A DNA stretch of 27,523 nt, from contig DAOVBS010000001.1 in assembly GCA_030670425.1 (NCBI GenBank), positions 1 through 27,523 of the forward strand, written 5' to 3'. Origin of the DNA: Chloroflexota bacterium (lineage in GTDB: Bacteria; Chloroflexota; Dehalococcoidia; GIF9; AB-539-J10). A program made the position numbers and the translations under genes. The notes below the pieces were generated by a model, which was not told where the DNA came from, made no database searches, and saw only the letters and a list, made by a program, of their open reading frames with translations. Below, piece after piece: positions 6,819-14,706 of the stretch. Every line of letters starts with the position of its first letter. Position 1 is the first letter of the stretch.

Positions 6819-8099
6819 GTGGATGACGCCGATAGTTGGCTTCTGTTAATCTTTCTAGTCTGTCTTGCGCTTTCAGCTTTCTTCTCCAGTGCTGAGTCCG
6901 CGTTCATCTCGCTGCCTAAGCTGCGGGTAAGGTATCTGGTGGAGAGCGGCGTAAAAGGGGCAGGGCAACTGGCCAAGGCTGCTGACAGACCCGAGAGATT
7001 CTTGGCTACTGTTCTGTTGGGCAACAACTTGGCCAATGTGGGGGCTGCCACACTGGGTACTATTATGGCCGTGGCGGCCTTTGGCTTGCCGTGGGGGCCC
7101 GTCGTTGCAACGGTCGCAGTTACGACCCTGGTGTTGGTCTTTGGGGAGATTATCCCCAAGACTGTAGCTGTTCATCATGCCCAGCGGCTGTCTCTTGCCT
7201 ACATCTACCCGTTGAGGTTAGTCGAACTGTGCCTGTACCCTTTTGTTCTGGCGTTGGGTCGTATTGGGCTTGGGTTTACCAGCATAATATCCGAGCCAGT
7301 GGCAGATGCGAAGCTGGTGAGTGAAGGGGAGATACGTTCTGTGATAAGTGTGGGGGAGAGCGAAGGAGTGGTAGAGCAGGGCGAGGCCGAGATGTTGCAC
7401 AAGGTGTTTGAGTTCACTGACCGTCCGGTAAGCAAGATAACAGTCCCCAGAACGGAGATAGCCTGGGTGGAGCAAGGGACGACTCTGAATGACTTCCTGG
7501 ACATATTTGCTGAGAGGCCCTACAGTCGGTTCCCTGTCTATAAGGACAATATGGACAACGTGGTAGGTATCCTGTTTGCCAAGGACGTGCTGATGAAGTT
7601 GGCAGAGGACTCCACAATTGAGGAGGCTGTCATCGATGCTTTGATTCGCCCTGCTTACTTCGTGCCAAATAGCAAGCGTTTGGGAAAACTGCTTGCTGAG
7701 ATGAGAGATGGTGGTCACCACATGGCGATCGTTGTGGATGAGTTTGGAGGCATAGCTGGAATGGTGACCTTGGGACAACTGACAGAAGAAGTTGTCGGCG
7801 ATATTAAGGATGAGCTAAGCAGGGAAGAAGAGGATTTTGTGGTGACGGGTGCCAATACCTTTCAGCTGGACGGAGGATTTCGAGTTGAGGAGGCCAACGA
7901 GGAGTTGGGGTTGGATCTGCCTGTCGGCGATTACGAAACAGTGGCTGGGTTTATTCTCAACTATCTTGGGCGAATACCGAGGCAGACTGAACAGCTGAAA
8001 TATCGAGATTTGAAACTTGTCGTAACTGAGATGCGAGGAGTGAAAATAGAGAAGGTGATGGTGACCAAGGAAGGAGGCGGATCCTCTGGGGAATCCTAG
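6819..8099 (+). CDS. CNNM/HlyC-CorC family membrane protein with CBS pair (divalent metal transport)
   Basis: 426 residues. An N-terminal CNNM (DUF21) membrane domain (about 1-190) has hydrophobic segments at about 7-23, 62-90 and 94-112, plus the conserved SAxESAFISL and FGEIIPKT motifs. A CBS-domain pair follows (about 205-325; TVPRTEIAWVEQGTTLNDFLDIFAE and MAIVVDEFGGIAGMVTL) and then a CorC/HlyC C-terminal domain (about 340-415; LDGGFRVEEANEELGLDLP). Characterised relatives act in magnesium or cobalt efflux, with nucleotide sensed by the CBS pair. The start is a GTG at 6819 behind a G-rich stretch; no stronger alternative is seen. It heads the plus-strand run leading to tilS. The old label hemolysin is not supported by anything in the sequence. 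Confidence 0.9.
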   Translation: MDDADSWLLLIFLVCLALSAFFSSAESAFISLPKLRVRYLVESGVKGAGQLAKAADRPERFLATVLLGNNLANVGAATLGTIMAVAAFGLPWGPVVATVAVTTLVLVFGEIIPKTVAVHHAQRLSLAYIYPLRLVELCLYPFVLALGRIGLGFTSIISEPVADAKLVSEGEIRSVISVGESEGVVEQGEAEMLHKVFEFTDRPVSKITVPRTEIAWVEQGTTLNDFLDIFAERPYSRFPVYKDNMDNVVGILFAKDVLMKLAEDSTIEEAVIDALIRPAYFVPNSKRLGKLLAEMRDGGHHMAIVVDEFGGIAGMVTLGQLTEEVVGDIKDELSREEEDFVVTGANTFQLDGGFRVEEANEELGLDLPVGDYETVAGFILNYLGRIPRQTEQLKYRDLKLVVTEMRGVKIEKVMVTKEGGGSSGES

Positions 8100-8123
8100 A
8101 GGGTTCTTGGGCCAGAAGGACTA

Positions 8124-8780
8124 ATGCAGCGCCTGCGCCTCAGGTTTGGCAGGGGGGAAGAAGTCAGGTTTATCTCTCATCTCGATATAGTGCGTTCCTG
8201 GGAACGTGCGTTCAGAAGAGCGGAAATACCTGTAGCCTATTCCCAGGGACATACTCCCCATCCGCGAATCGCGGTGGCAGCGCCTTTGGCTGTAGGAGTA
8301 ACCAGCGAGGCTGAACTGATGGATGTGTACTTGAGTCGCAAGATGCCTCCTCAAGCTCTTATGATGATGGTGAGGAGCCAGTTGCCTGCCGGGTTTGACG
8401 TGTTTGATGCTTGGGAGGTGGGCCTGGGTATCCCTTCGCTGCAGTCCTGCCTCGCCTATGCTGAATATCTGAGCCAGACAGGCCCAGGACGAAGCGAGCA
8501 GTGGGTGAGAGATGCCATTTCGTCCTTGCTTCAGACGAAAGAACTGCCCTGGCATCATTCTCGAGGGTCGAAAGTACACTACTATGACTTGCGGGCGTTG
8601 ATAGCTGACCTGTGGCTCATTGGCCGCTATGGACGATTGTGTGCCCTGGGCATGAGGCTGCGCTGCGGTGCCGGCGGCAGTGGAAGGCCAGAGCAGGTTG
8701 TGTCGGCCTTGGGTTTCGCCGAATATCCTCGGTCAATCCACCGTACCAGGCTCATCTTGCAAGGAGAACTGGATACATAG
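8124..8780 (+). CDS. DUF2344 (TIGR03936) radical-SAM-linked protein
   Basis: 218 residues. The N-terminus QRLRLRFGRGEEVRFISHLD, then AYSQGHTPHPRIAVAAPLAVGVTS and AELMDVYL are hallmarks of the DUF2344/TIGR03936 family. Its members usually sit beside, or are fused to, a radical SAM protein of unknown substrate, often near rplU-rpmA. The radical SAM partner is not in this window, and rplU-rpmA lie about 6.4 kb away in another operon. The ATG at 8124 has AGAAGGA upstream and follows the CNNM gene by 24 bases. The last third (about 150-218) is less conserved. Biochemical function is unknown; a role in RNA or ribosome modification is only suggested by the family's usual neighbours. Confidence 0.85.
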   Translation: MQRLRLRFGRGEEVRFISHLDIVRSWERAFRRAEIPVAYSQGHTPHPRIAVAAPLAVGVTSEAELMDVYLSRKMPPQALMMMVRSQLPAGFDVFDAWEVGLGIPSLQSCLAYAEYLSQTGPGRSEQWVRDAISSLLQTKELPWHHSRGSKVHYYDLRALIADLWLIGRYGRLCALGMRLRCGAGGSGRPEQVVSALGFAEYPRSIHRTRLILQGELDT

Positions 8781-8885
8781 GCATCTCGAACCGGCGGCAT
8801 GTCTTGTGACCATCAATCCTGTGGATAGCGAGGGAAGGCAACCTGTCATTATGGCGAAAGCAAGGACACTTCGAGGAGGCAGTCT

Positions 8886-9524
8886 TTGAGGCTTGTTTTG
8901 ATTCGGCATGGCGAGACATATTGGAATGAGGAGAGACGCATTCAGGGGGGTGGCAGCGATATTGAGCTAAACGAAGTGGGGATGAAGCAGACAGTTAGGC
9001 TGGCGTCGTTCTTGAAGGTCGAAAGCATAGATCGCGTAGTTTCCAGCCCTATGAAACGAGCTCTGGTCATGGCTCAGGCTATAGCCAAGGAGCACAAGTT
9101 GCCTGTAGAAGTCAAGGAAGGACTCAGGGAGATTGAAGTCGGTGAATTTGAGGGATTGCCTCTGTCCAGCTTGAGCGGCAGCTTTAGTCAGCTTCTGATG
9201 AAATGGTGGGAGGGCGGGATAAGAAAATTGCCCGGCGGCGAGAGCTTCGCCGAGTTGCAGAAGAGGTGTTGGGGTGCTGTGGAACCTTTGTTGGCTGGCC
9301 ACGATGAAAACGGAACGGTAGTTGTAGTTGGTCATTACTTCGTGACTCTAGCCATCATCTTCAGAGTTCTGGGGTTTCCTTTGGAGTATCTTCCCAGGTT
9401 TAGGATAGACTCCGGCGGGATTAGCATTATTGAGCTTGCGGACTATGGATCTCGCTTGGTCACTTTCAATGATACTTCCTACTTGTGGGAAGGGTGTGGG
9501 CGCAAGGCTGGACGTAGACGGTGA
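8886..9524 (+). CDS. Histidine phosphatase family protein (phosphoglycerate-mutase-like)
   Basis: 212 residues of the histidine phosphatase superfamily. It shows the catalytic RHGE motif (LVLIRHGETYWNEERRIQG, residues about 4-22), the SSPMKRALVMAQAI segment, LREIEVGEFEG and the second catalytic histidine in VVVGHYF. The start is a TTG at 8886, chosen because GAGGAGG lies just ahead and the protein then begins at the expected MRLVLIRHGE. Such enzymes include alpha-ribazole phosphatase (CobC), phosphoglycerate mutases and broad phosphatases. A cobalamin role is conceivable since an adenosyltransferase lies 2.6 kb downstream, but the sequence does not decide it. Confidence 0.9.
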   Translation: MRLVLIRHGETYWNEERRIQGGGSDIELNEVGMKQTVRLASFLKVESIDRVVSSPMKRALVMAQAIAKEHKLPVEVKEGLREIEVGEFEGLPLSSLSGSFSQLLMKWWEGGIRKLPGGESFAELQKRCWGAVEPLLAGHDENGTVVVVGHYFVTLAIIFRVLGFPLEYLPRFRIDSGGISIIELADYGSRLVTFNDTSYLWEGCGRKAGRRR

Positions 9525-9666
9525 GCCTGGAGACAAGATCGGAAGGAGGCTAGCCCCTGGGGAACAGAAGAGTGCACATTGTGGTGACACAGACGAGCCA
9601 GGGACTGATGCAACAGAACCGGTCAAGAGTTTGGGAAGGGGTATTTGAGGAGAGGAGACAACATCT

Positions 9667-11166
9667 GTGGTGAAGCTTGAACTGGGCAGAAGAGTCAGAG
9701 ATTTCGTTCAACGGCATAAGCTGATCCTGCCTCAAGAAGAGATGGTTGTGGCCGTATCGGGCGGGGCTGACTCGGTCTCTTTGCTTCATATCCTGACTGC
9801 TTGGCAAGAAGAGACGGGCATGAAGCTTCACGTGGCTCATCTCGACCATCAACTCCGGGCCTCAGAATCTGCTCGAGATGCCGAATATGTAGCTGACCTA
9901 GCCGCATCTCTTGGCGTTCCAGTCACTGTTGGCAGGCGAGATGTGGCTGCCTATGGGAGGGCAAGGGGTTGTTCCACAGAGGAAGCTGCTCGAGAGCTGC
10001 GCTATGACTTTCTTGCTGAGGTGGCTGGCGATGTTGGAGCTCGGCGGGTGGTCATAGGGCATACCAGAGATGACCAGGTGGAGACTGTCCTGATGCACAT
10101 ACTGCGCGGTTCGGGGATATCAGGTCTCCGCGGCCTCGGGCCCTGTTCACCCATGCCCCTGTGTCGTTCGGGGCTGCAAGTGAAGGCTCTGGGTTTGTTG
10201 GTGATAAGGCCGCTTCTTGATGTTACCCGACAAGAGACGCTGAGCTATTGCCGGGAGCATCAACTTGCGCCTCGAGTTGATTCCTCCAACCTTTGCCGGT
10301 CTTTCCTGCGAAATCGTCTTCGACTTGAGCTTCTTCCTTTGCTTAGAACATACAACCCAAATGTGGACCAAGCCTTGCTCCGCCTGTCGCGGATCGCCAG
10401 TGATGACAGCTCCTTCATTGAGCAGGAAGCTCTGAAGTTATGTGCTGAGCTGTGCAGGTCGGAATGTGGCTCGCTCCATCTAGATAAGGAGAAGATGGCC
10501 TTCCTGCCCGCGGCTCTGCAATCCAGGCTGATAGGATTGGCTGTGGTGGAGGTGCTGGGGGACGCGCGTGACATCGAGGGCAATCACATTGAGGCTATAC
10601 GTAGTCTGTTGACCAAACCCGTTGGCAAAGAAGTCTCCTTGCCGCGTGGCATGGTGTGTCAAAGCCGATATGGTGAGGTGGTCATTGCGGGTGGAGAGAG
10701 GCGATCTCACGTTCCGTGCCGTACAGAAGTGGGGGTTGAGTGGGGCTCCGTTCCTCTATTGAGGGAGGAATCTGCCCTTGAAGTGCCCGGTGAGACGCTC
10801 TTGCCAGGGTGGCGTGTGCTGGCCAATACCATTTCGAGGCACACTGGCACCACGCCGTTTCGCCACGAAGAGAATCGAGATAATCTCGTAGCCGAGTTTG
10901 ACCTTCATGAGTTGGAGGGTGGCATATTCGTTCGCCGGCGCCAGCCCGGGGATAGATTCCAACCTTTGGGCATGCGTGCGCACAAGAAATTGCAGGACTT
11001 CATGGTTGATGCCAAGATCCCTTCTCTCTGGCGGGACCGAATACCCGTGGTTTGCTCCTCTGGAGGAATCATCTGGCTGGTAGGCTGGCGCATTGACGAT
11101 AGTGTGAAGGTTACCCAAGCTACCAGGGAGCTTCTCCGTTTGGAGTTCACTAGACTACCCTCTTGA
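9667..11166 (+). CDS. tilS: tRNA(Ile)-lysidine synthase
   Basis: 499 residues. This enzyme attaches lysine to C34 of the AUA-reading isoleucine tRNA, using ATP, so that it no longer reads AUG. The PP-loop SGGADS is at residues 31-36, followed by HVAHLDHQLR, the EEAARELRYDFL region and IGHTRDDQVETVLM. A middle substrate-binding domain and the C-terminal TilS domain (RRRQPGDRFQPLGM, KLQDFMVDAKIP) are both present, giving the full three-part architecture. Two GTG codons (9667, 9670) follow GGAGAGGAGA; either may start. Its stop lies 80 bases before the truB ATG. The 142-base gap before it holds nothing I recognise. Confidence 0.95.
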   Translation: MVKLELGRRVRDFVQRHKLILPQEEMVVAVSGGADSVSLLHILTAWQEETGMKLHVAHLDHQLRASESARDAEYVADLAASLGVPVTVGRRDVAAYGRARGCSTEEAARELRYDFLAEVAGDVGARRVVIGHTRDDQVETVLMHILRGSGISGLRGLGPCSPMPLCRSGLQVKALGLLVIRPLLDVTRQETLSYCREHQLAPRVDSSNLCRSFLRNRLRLELLPLLRTYNPNVDQALLRLSRIASDDSSFIEQEALKLCAELCRSECGSLHLDKEKMAFLPAALQSRLIGLAVVEVLGDARDIEGNHIEAIRSLLTKPVGKEVSLPRGMVCQSRYGEVVIAGGERRSHVPCRTEVGVEWGSVPLLREESALEVPGETLLPGWRVLANTISRHTGTTPFRHEENRDNLVAEFDLHELEGGIFVRRRQPGDRFQPLGMRAHKKLQDFMVDAKIPSLWRDRIPVVCSSGGIIWLVGWRIDDSVKVTQATRELLRLEFTRLPS

Positions 11167-11233
11167 GCCCTGGCACACGTTTCCCTGGCCCGAAGCCACT
11201 GTTTGTTGAGTGTCTAGACTTCGCCTTTTCCGC

Positions 11234-11246
11234 TATACTAGGCGGC
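11234..11246 (+). promoter_or_regulatory. Putative -10 box giving a leaderless truB transcript
   Basis: TATACT (11234-11239) is followed by exactly 7 bases and then the truB ATG at 11247. Transcription would be expected to begin at or next to the A of the ATG. No clear -35 at 17 bases is seen, and there is no convincing Shine-Dalgarno sequence. The same -10 plus 7 layout occurs at the rhomboid gene (16876). Confidence 0.45.
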
Positions 11247-11888
11247 ATGCATAATATGCTGCTCGTGGATAAGCCCCAGGGGCCTACTTCATCTCGGGTG
11301 GTGGAACTGATAAGGAGGAAGCTCAAGGTGAGGACCGGGCACACAGGAACTCTGGACCCGCTGGCCACGGGGCTGTTGGTTGTTCTCACCGGCAAAGGCA
11401 CCAAAGAGGCATCCTCATTTCTCCACCTGGACAAGAGCTACGAAGTCAAAGCGACGCTGGGAGTGGAGACTGACACTTACGATCGTCAGGGCAGGGTCTT
11501 GCAGCGGAACGACAACGAGGTGACTAGGCACGAACTGGAAGAGGTGCTCAAGGAGTTCCACGGTGATATCTGGCAGGTTCCCCCTCCATTTTCTGCAAAA
11601 AAAATAGAGGGTCGAAAGGCCTATGAATTGGCCAGAAGAGGTGTGAGTGTAAAGATACCACCGCAGAAGGTGAGCATCCATTCCTTGGAGCTTAGAGAAT
11701 TTCAGTTCCCTTCGTTTACCCTTGCCTGTGACGTTTCGTCAGGGTTCTATGTCAGGAGCTTGGTTCACGACATAGGAGAGAAGTTGAGGACTGGCGCTAT
11801 GGTGGCGGAAGTCCGCCGCACAAGAGTGGGGCCTTATCGGGTAGAGGAAGCCAGGACGCTGGAGGAGATATTGAGTGAGCCTGGCTAG
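11247..11888 (+). CDS. truB: tRNA pseudouridine(55) synthase
   Basis: 213 residues from the ATG at 11247. TruB makes pseudouridine 55 in the T loop of tRNAs. The N-terminus MLLVDKPQGPTSSRVV and the catalytic motif GHTGTLDPLATGLL with Asp37 are decisive; PPPFSAKKIEGRKAYELAR and SSGFYVRSLVHDIGE follow. The frame is open upstream to 11163, but those extra residues do not look like the family, so the start is placed at 11247 (11256 is an alternative). The protein ends shortly after the catalytic domain, so the C-terminal PUA domain seen in some homologues is absent. It follows tilS, another tRNA modification gene, and is followed by a probable terminator. Confidence 0.94.
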   Translation: MHNMLLVDKPQGPTSSRVVELIRRKLKVRTGHTGTLDPLATGLLVVLTGKGTKEASSFLHLDKSYEVKATLGVETDTYDRQGRVLQRNDNEVTRHELEEVLKEFHGDIWQVPPPFSAKKIEGRKAYELARRGVSVKIPPQKVSIHSLELREFQFPSFTLACDVSSGFYVRSLVHDIGEKLRTGAMVAEVRRTRVGPYRVEEARTLEEILSEPG

Positions 11889-11972
11889 TCAGCTCTGATG
11901 ATGAACCTCTCTTGCTGATGTTCCTACCGGTGCCGACGGGCAATGGAGGTTTCGGAGGAGGGAATGGGGTCT

Positions 11973-12010
11973 GGTGAGCTCGTATCAGGGTCTCAGCTCA
12001 CCTGTGTTTT
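11973..12010 (+). terminator. Probable intrinsic terminator after truB
   Basis: A perfect 8-base inverted repeat, GGTGAGCT (11973-11980) and AGCTCACC (11995-12002), with a 14-base loop, is followed by TGTGTTTT. It lies in the gap between truB and the adenosyltransferase gene, just ahead of that gene's promoter. The T tract is interrupted, so termination may be partial. Confidence 0.6.
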
Positions 12011-12053
12011 CCAGCGACAATGCCTTTTGACTGCATGCATGGTTGGGCCTGCA

Positions 12054-12082
12054 ATGACAAGGAGGTCTCGTTCAGCTATAAT
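12054..12082 (+). promoter_or_regulatory. Putative promoter of the adenosyltransferase-hisA-hisI operon
   Basis: ATGACA (12054-12059, five of six consensus bases) is followed after 17 bases by a perfect TATAAT (12077-12082). The predicted start near 12089 gives a leader of about 37 bases. No cobalamin riboswitch can fit in this leader. Confidence 0.65.
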
Positions 12083-12125
12083 CTGACGCGTGTGTTGTGG
12101 CTGTTCTGTTTGGTCCGGATAAGCT

Positions 12126-12671
12126 GTGAAGACGTTCAGTCGGAAAGGGGATAGGGGAGAGACCAGCCTTCTCGGTGGTGTAAGAGTGTCTAAGGCTGAT
12201 GCTAGATGTGAGGCTTATGGCACCATTGACGAAGCAGTTTCATGTTTGGGGTTGGCCAAGGGCTTCTGTCAGGCTGAGGTAGTAGGTATCCTGTCCACTC
12301 TGCAGCAGGATCTGTTTATGGTGGCGGGGGAGCTAGCAACTCCAGCAGAGCCCGTCTCTCAGTCAGCCAACAGAGCAAGCGTAGTGAAGCCAGAGATGGT
12401 GCGGAGGTTGGAGGATTTGATAGAAGATATCGAAGCCAAGGTTGCCATGCCTCGTGGGTTTGTTATCCCCGGTGCGTGTAGGAGCTCGGCAGCTCTGGAT
12501 GTGGCACGCACTGTTATTAGACGCGCTGAAAGGAGAGTGGTGAGCTTGAGAGAAACGGGACAACCGTTGAACCAGGAGCTATTGAGCTACCTCAACCGCC
12601 TATCTGGTTTGGTTTTTTCGTTGGCTCGTTACCAGGACAAGGTTGGCGATGGAGATAATCCCGGCTATTGA
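12126..12671 (+). CDS. Cob(I)alamin adenosyltransferase, PduO type
   Basis: 181 residues of the PduO-type ATP:cob(I)alamin adenosyltransferase family, which makes adenosylcobalamin from ATP and reduced cobalamin. The N-terminal SRKGDRGETSLLGGVRVSKAD is the ATP-binding signature, followed by YGTIDEAVSCLGLA. The C-terminal helix motif ARTVIRRAERRVVSL carries the conserved arginines and glutamate, and LLSYLNRLSGLVFSLAR closes the protein. The start is a GTG at 12126, fixed by an in-frame TAA three codons before it; the Shine-Dalgarno sequence is poor. The gene overlaps hisA by 23 bases. Its product is the cofactor needed by the acyl-CoA mutase encoded at 22848-24963. Confidence 0.93.
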   Translation: MKTFSRKGDRGETSLLGGVRVSKADARCEAYGTIDEAVSCLGLAKGFCQAEVVGILSTLQQDLFMVAGELATPAEPVSQSANRASVVKPEMVRRLEDLIEDIEAKVAMPRGFVIPGACRSSAALDVARTVIRRAERRVVSLRETGQPLNQELLSYLNRLSGLVFSLARYQDKVGDGDNPGY

Positions 12672-13365
12672 TATCAGGGGCGGCAAATGTGTCAGGCTAT
12701 ATCAAGGGGACTACGGCCAGCAGACCACTTTCGCTGATAACCCCGTGGAAGTGGCTTTGCAATGGAAGTCCCAGGGCGCCAGGTGGCTGCACGTGGTCGA
12801 CCTCGACGGAGCGGCTGTGGGCGAGCCCAGGAACGCGGCGGTGGTGGAGAGGATAATAGATAGAAGCCTCTTGCTGGTGGAACTGGGTGGCGGCATCAGG
12901 AAGAAAGAGGTAGCGGAGGAGCTACTGCACAGGGGGGTGAGTCGTATAGTCCTGGGTACGGCGGCTATAGAGAAACCAGAACTGGTGGAGAAGCTTAACC
13001 GCCGGTTTGGCCAGGCTGTTGTGGTTGGCCTTGATGCTCGAGATGGCAAGATCGCTATCCACGGCTGGCGAAAGGACACGGTTGTCGATGTTCTCGTCTT
13101 AGCCAGTGAGATGATGAGGATCGGGGTGAAGCGATTCATATACACGGACGTAAGACGGGATGGCACACTAACGGAGCCCAACTTCGATGCCATAGGAAAG
13201 TTGAGAGACAGGCTGGATGTGCCTGTCATTGCCTCAGGCGGCATTGCCAGGCTGGAGCATTTGCAAAGGCTTGGCGAACTCGGAGTGGAGGGAGCTATCA
13301 TAGGCAAGGCTCTCTATACAGGGGATATCAATTTGCGGGAAGCGATAGCCCGCTTCGGAGGTTAG
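12649..13365 (+). CDS. hisA: ProFAR isomerase (phosphoribosylformimino-AICAR ribotide isomerase)
   Basis: 238 residues, a (beta/alpha)8 barrel that carries out the fourth step of histidine synthesis, an Amadori rearrangement of ProFAR to PRFAR. The N-terminus MEIIPAIDIRGGKCVRL carries catalytic Asp8, and the second catalytic residue is Asp129 in VVVGLDARDGK. Phosphate-binding glycine segments are seen at ELGGGIR and IASGGIARL. The ATG at 12649 is preferred over a TTG at 12643 because AAGG lies 6 bases upstream. It begins inside the end of the adenosyltransferase gene, and hisI follows without a gap. No hisF lies between hisA and hisI, where it is common. Confidence 0.93.
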   Translation: MEIIPAIDIRGGKCVRLYQGDYGQQTTFADNPVEVALQWKSQGARWLHVVDLDGAAVGEPRNAAVVERIIDRSLLLVELGGGIRKKEVAEELLHRGVSRIVLGTAAIEKPELVEKLNRRFGQAVVVGLDARDGKIAIHGWRKDTVVDVLVLASEMMRIGVKRFIYTDVRRDGTLTEPNFDAIGKLRDRLDVPVIASGGIARLEHLQRLGELGVEGAIIGKALYTGDINLREAIARFGG

Positions 13366-13704
13366 ATGCTGAAGCTCGATGACAAGGGTCTGGTTCCAGC
13401 TATTATTCAGGATGCCCGGAATGGTGAAGTGCTCATGCTGGGCTACATGAATAGAGAGTCCCTCAGGCTGACGCTATCCAGCGGGGATGTCTGGTTCTAT
13501 AGCCGCAGTCGACAGGAGTTGTGGCATAAGGGGGCCACCTCGGGCAATTTCCTCAGGGCGAGGTCCATTCTCCAGGATTGTGACGGTGATACCCTGCTGA
13601 TTCAAGCCGAGCCCGTCGGGCCGGTGTGCCATCTGGGCTATCGGACTTGCTTCCTCAAGGACGAGGAGGAGCAGAGGTTCTTGGAGGAGCAGGACTTGGA
13701 CTAG
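13366..13704 (+). CDS. hisI: Phosphoribosyl-AMP cyclohydrolase
   Basis: 112 residues. This is the stand-alone PR-AMP cyclohydrolase of histidine synthesis, a zinc- and magnesium-dependent homodimer; the pyrophosphohydrolase (HisE) half found fused in some bacteria is absent. Diagnostic segments are GYMNRESLRLTL, FYSRSRQELWHKGATSGN, the metal-binding QDCDGDTLLIQ (Asp71, Cys72, Asp73, Asp75) and GPVCHLGYRTCF (Cys88, Cys95). The ATG follows the hisA stop directly, with GGAGG just upstream, so the two are coupled. Its stop codon abuts the stop of the convergent DUF1385 gene with no base between. Confidence 0.95.
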   Translation: MLKLDDKGLVPAIIQDARNGEVLMLGYMNRESLRLTLSSGDVWFYSRSRQELWHKGATSGNFLRARSILQDCDGDTLLIQAEPVGPVCHLGYRTCFLKDEEEQRFLEEQDLD

Positions 13705-14616
13705 CTATCCTTGTTCCTCTTTCTCCTCAGACCTGTCAGCCTCGACAACCTCTTTTAGCGCTGATATGGCGGTCTCTAGCTGATCGCCGTCCGGCTCTCG
13801 CGTAGTCATGGATTGCAGCATCAACCCTGGGGCCAGGAGTACCTGAGATAAGATGCTATTGCTATGACTCGCTCCGAACTTGGTGACTTCGTACCCAATG
13901 GCGGCAATAACCGGTAGGAGGACTATGCGGGATGCAACACTTATCCATATTGCCGGGCGACCAAGCAGGGCGAAGACAAGGATGGAGATGATTAGCACGG
14001 CAAAGATGAAGCTGGTGCCACAGCGCGCATGAGCGGTGGGGTAGTCCTTGACCGCTTCCACCTCCAGGGGGCATCCATTCTCGTAGGCGTTGACCACTTT
14101 GTGCTCCGCTCCGTGATAGGCGAAGACCCTTCTTATGTCAGGGAAGAGTCCTATGACCTTAAGGTAAGCGATGAAAATGCCAATGCGGACGAAGCCCTCG
14201 AGCAAGTTACTCACAAAGTCAGAGGCAATATAGGTGTCGAGCAGGCGTGCAATGAGAAGAGGAGCGACGAAAAACAGCGCTGCTGCGAAGGCAATACTGG
14301 CGGCTGCAACCCCCCACAAGGCTAACGTTGGTATCTGTTCCTCTTCTTCGGCTGAGGCGATCTGGGCAGAGTAGAGCAAAGACTGGATTCCCAGAACTAG
14401 AGTCTCGATGAGGACGATGACGCCTCTGATGAGAGGGCTTTCTCTGAGGCGACCTCTATATATCTTGGCTAGGGGTTCTCTTCTTATCTCCAGTCGTCCG
14501 TCTGGACGCCGCACAGATACGGCCATGTTGCCTCGCCCCCGCATCATCACGCCCTCGATGACTGCTTGCCCACCGTAGGAAAAGCCCTTTGCCGTTCCCC
14601 TCTTCATTTCTTCCAT
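13705..14616 (-). CDS. DUF1385 membrane protein (YqhQ-like)
   Basis: 303 residues. The N-terminal GGQAVIEGVMMRGRGNMAVSVRRPDG and the central VFAYHGAEHKVVNAYENG identify the DUF1385 family (Bacillus YqhQ). Several hydrophobic stretches (about 96-125, 135-160, 207-240 and 225-250) indicate an integral membrane protein, with soluble ends; the C-terminus is highly charged. The function is unknown; the gene commonly lies next to rpmE and prfA, and here it follows rpmE by 90 bases. Two ATGs (14616, 14607) are possible starts and neither has a clear binding site. A hairpin (14657-14681) stands between rpmE and this gene. Confidence 0.9.
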   Translation of the reverse strand: MEEMKRGTAKGFSYGGQAVIEGVMMRGRGNMAVSVRRPDGRLEIRREPLAKIYRGRLRESPLIRGVIVLIETLVLGIQSLLYSAQIASAEEEEQIPTLALWGVAAASIAFAAALFFVAPLLIARLLDTYIASDFVSNLLEGFVRIGIFIAYLKVIGLFPDIRRVFAYHGAEHKVVNAYENGCPLEVEAVKDYPTAHARCGTSFIFAVLIISILVFALLGRPAIWISVASRIVLLPVIAAIGYEVTKFGASHSNSILSQVLLAPGLMLQSMTTREPDGDQLETAISALKEVVEADRSEEKEEQG

Positions 14617-14656
14617 GCAATGGCATTGAGGTTGCTAGCTGTTCGAGAAATCGATG

Positions 14657-14681
14657 AGGGATGGTCTATTCCACCATCCCT
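14657..14681 (-). other. Hairpin between rpmE and the DUF1385 gene
   Basis: A 9-base perfect inverted repeat, AGGGATGGT and ACCATCCCT, with a 7-base loop. On the minus-strand transcript it is followed by CATCGATTTCTC, which is not a good U tract. It may be a weak terminator, an attenuator lowering expression of DUF1385 relative to the ribosomal genes, or an RNA-stabilising stem. Confidence 0.5.
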
Positions 14682-14706
14682 TGGCTCCGCAATCGTGCCC
14701 GACTGG

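Noticed and set aside
6545..7159. Open frames in the thi4/CNNM gap and antisense to the CNNM N-terminus
   Set aside because: Low-complexity translations that overlap two good promoters and a clear coding gene on the other strand.
9553..9561. CCCCTGGGG inverted repeat before tilS
   Set aside because: Four-base arms and no T run; too weak to call a terminator or operator.
11195..11201. GCCACTG, the B12-box heptamer of cobalamin riboswitches, upstream of truB
   Set aside because: No other conserved riboswitch segments are visible around it, it lies only about 45 bases before truB, and truB is not a B12-related gene. A seven-base match is expected by chance.
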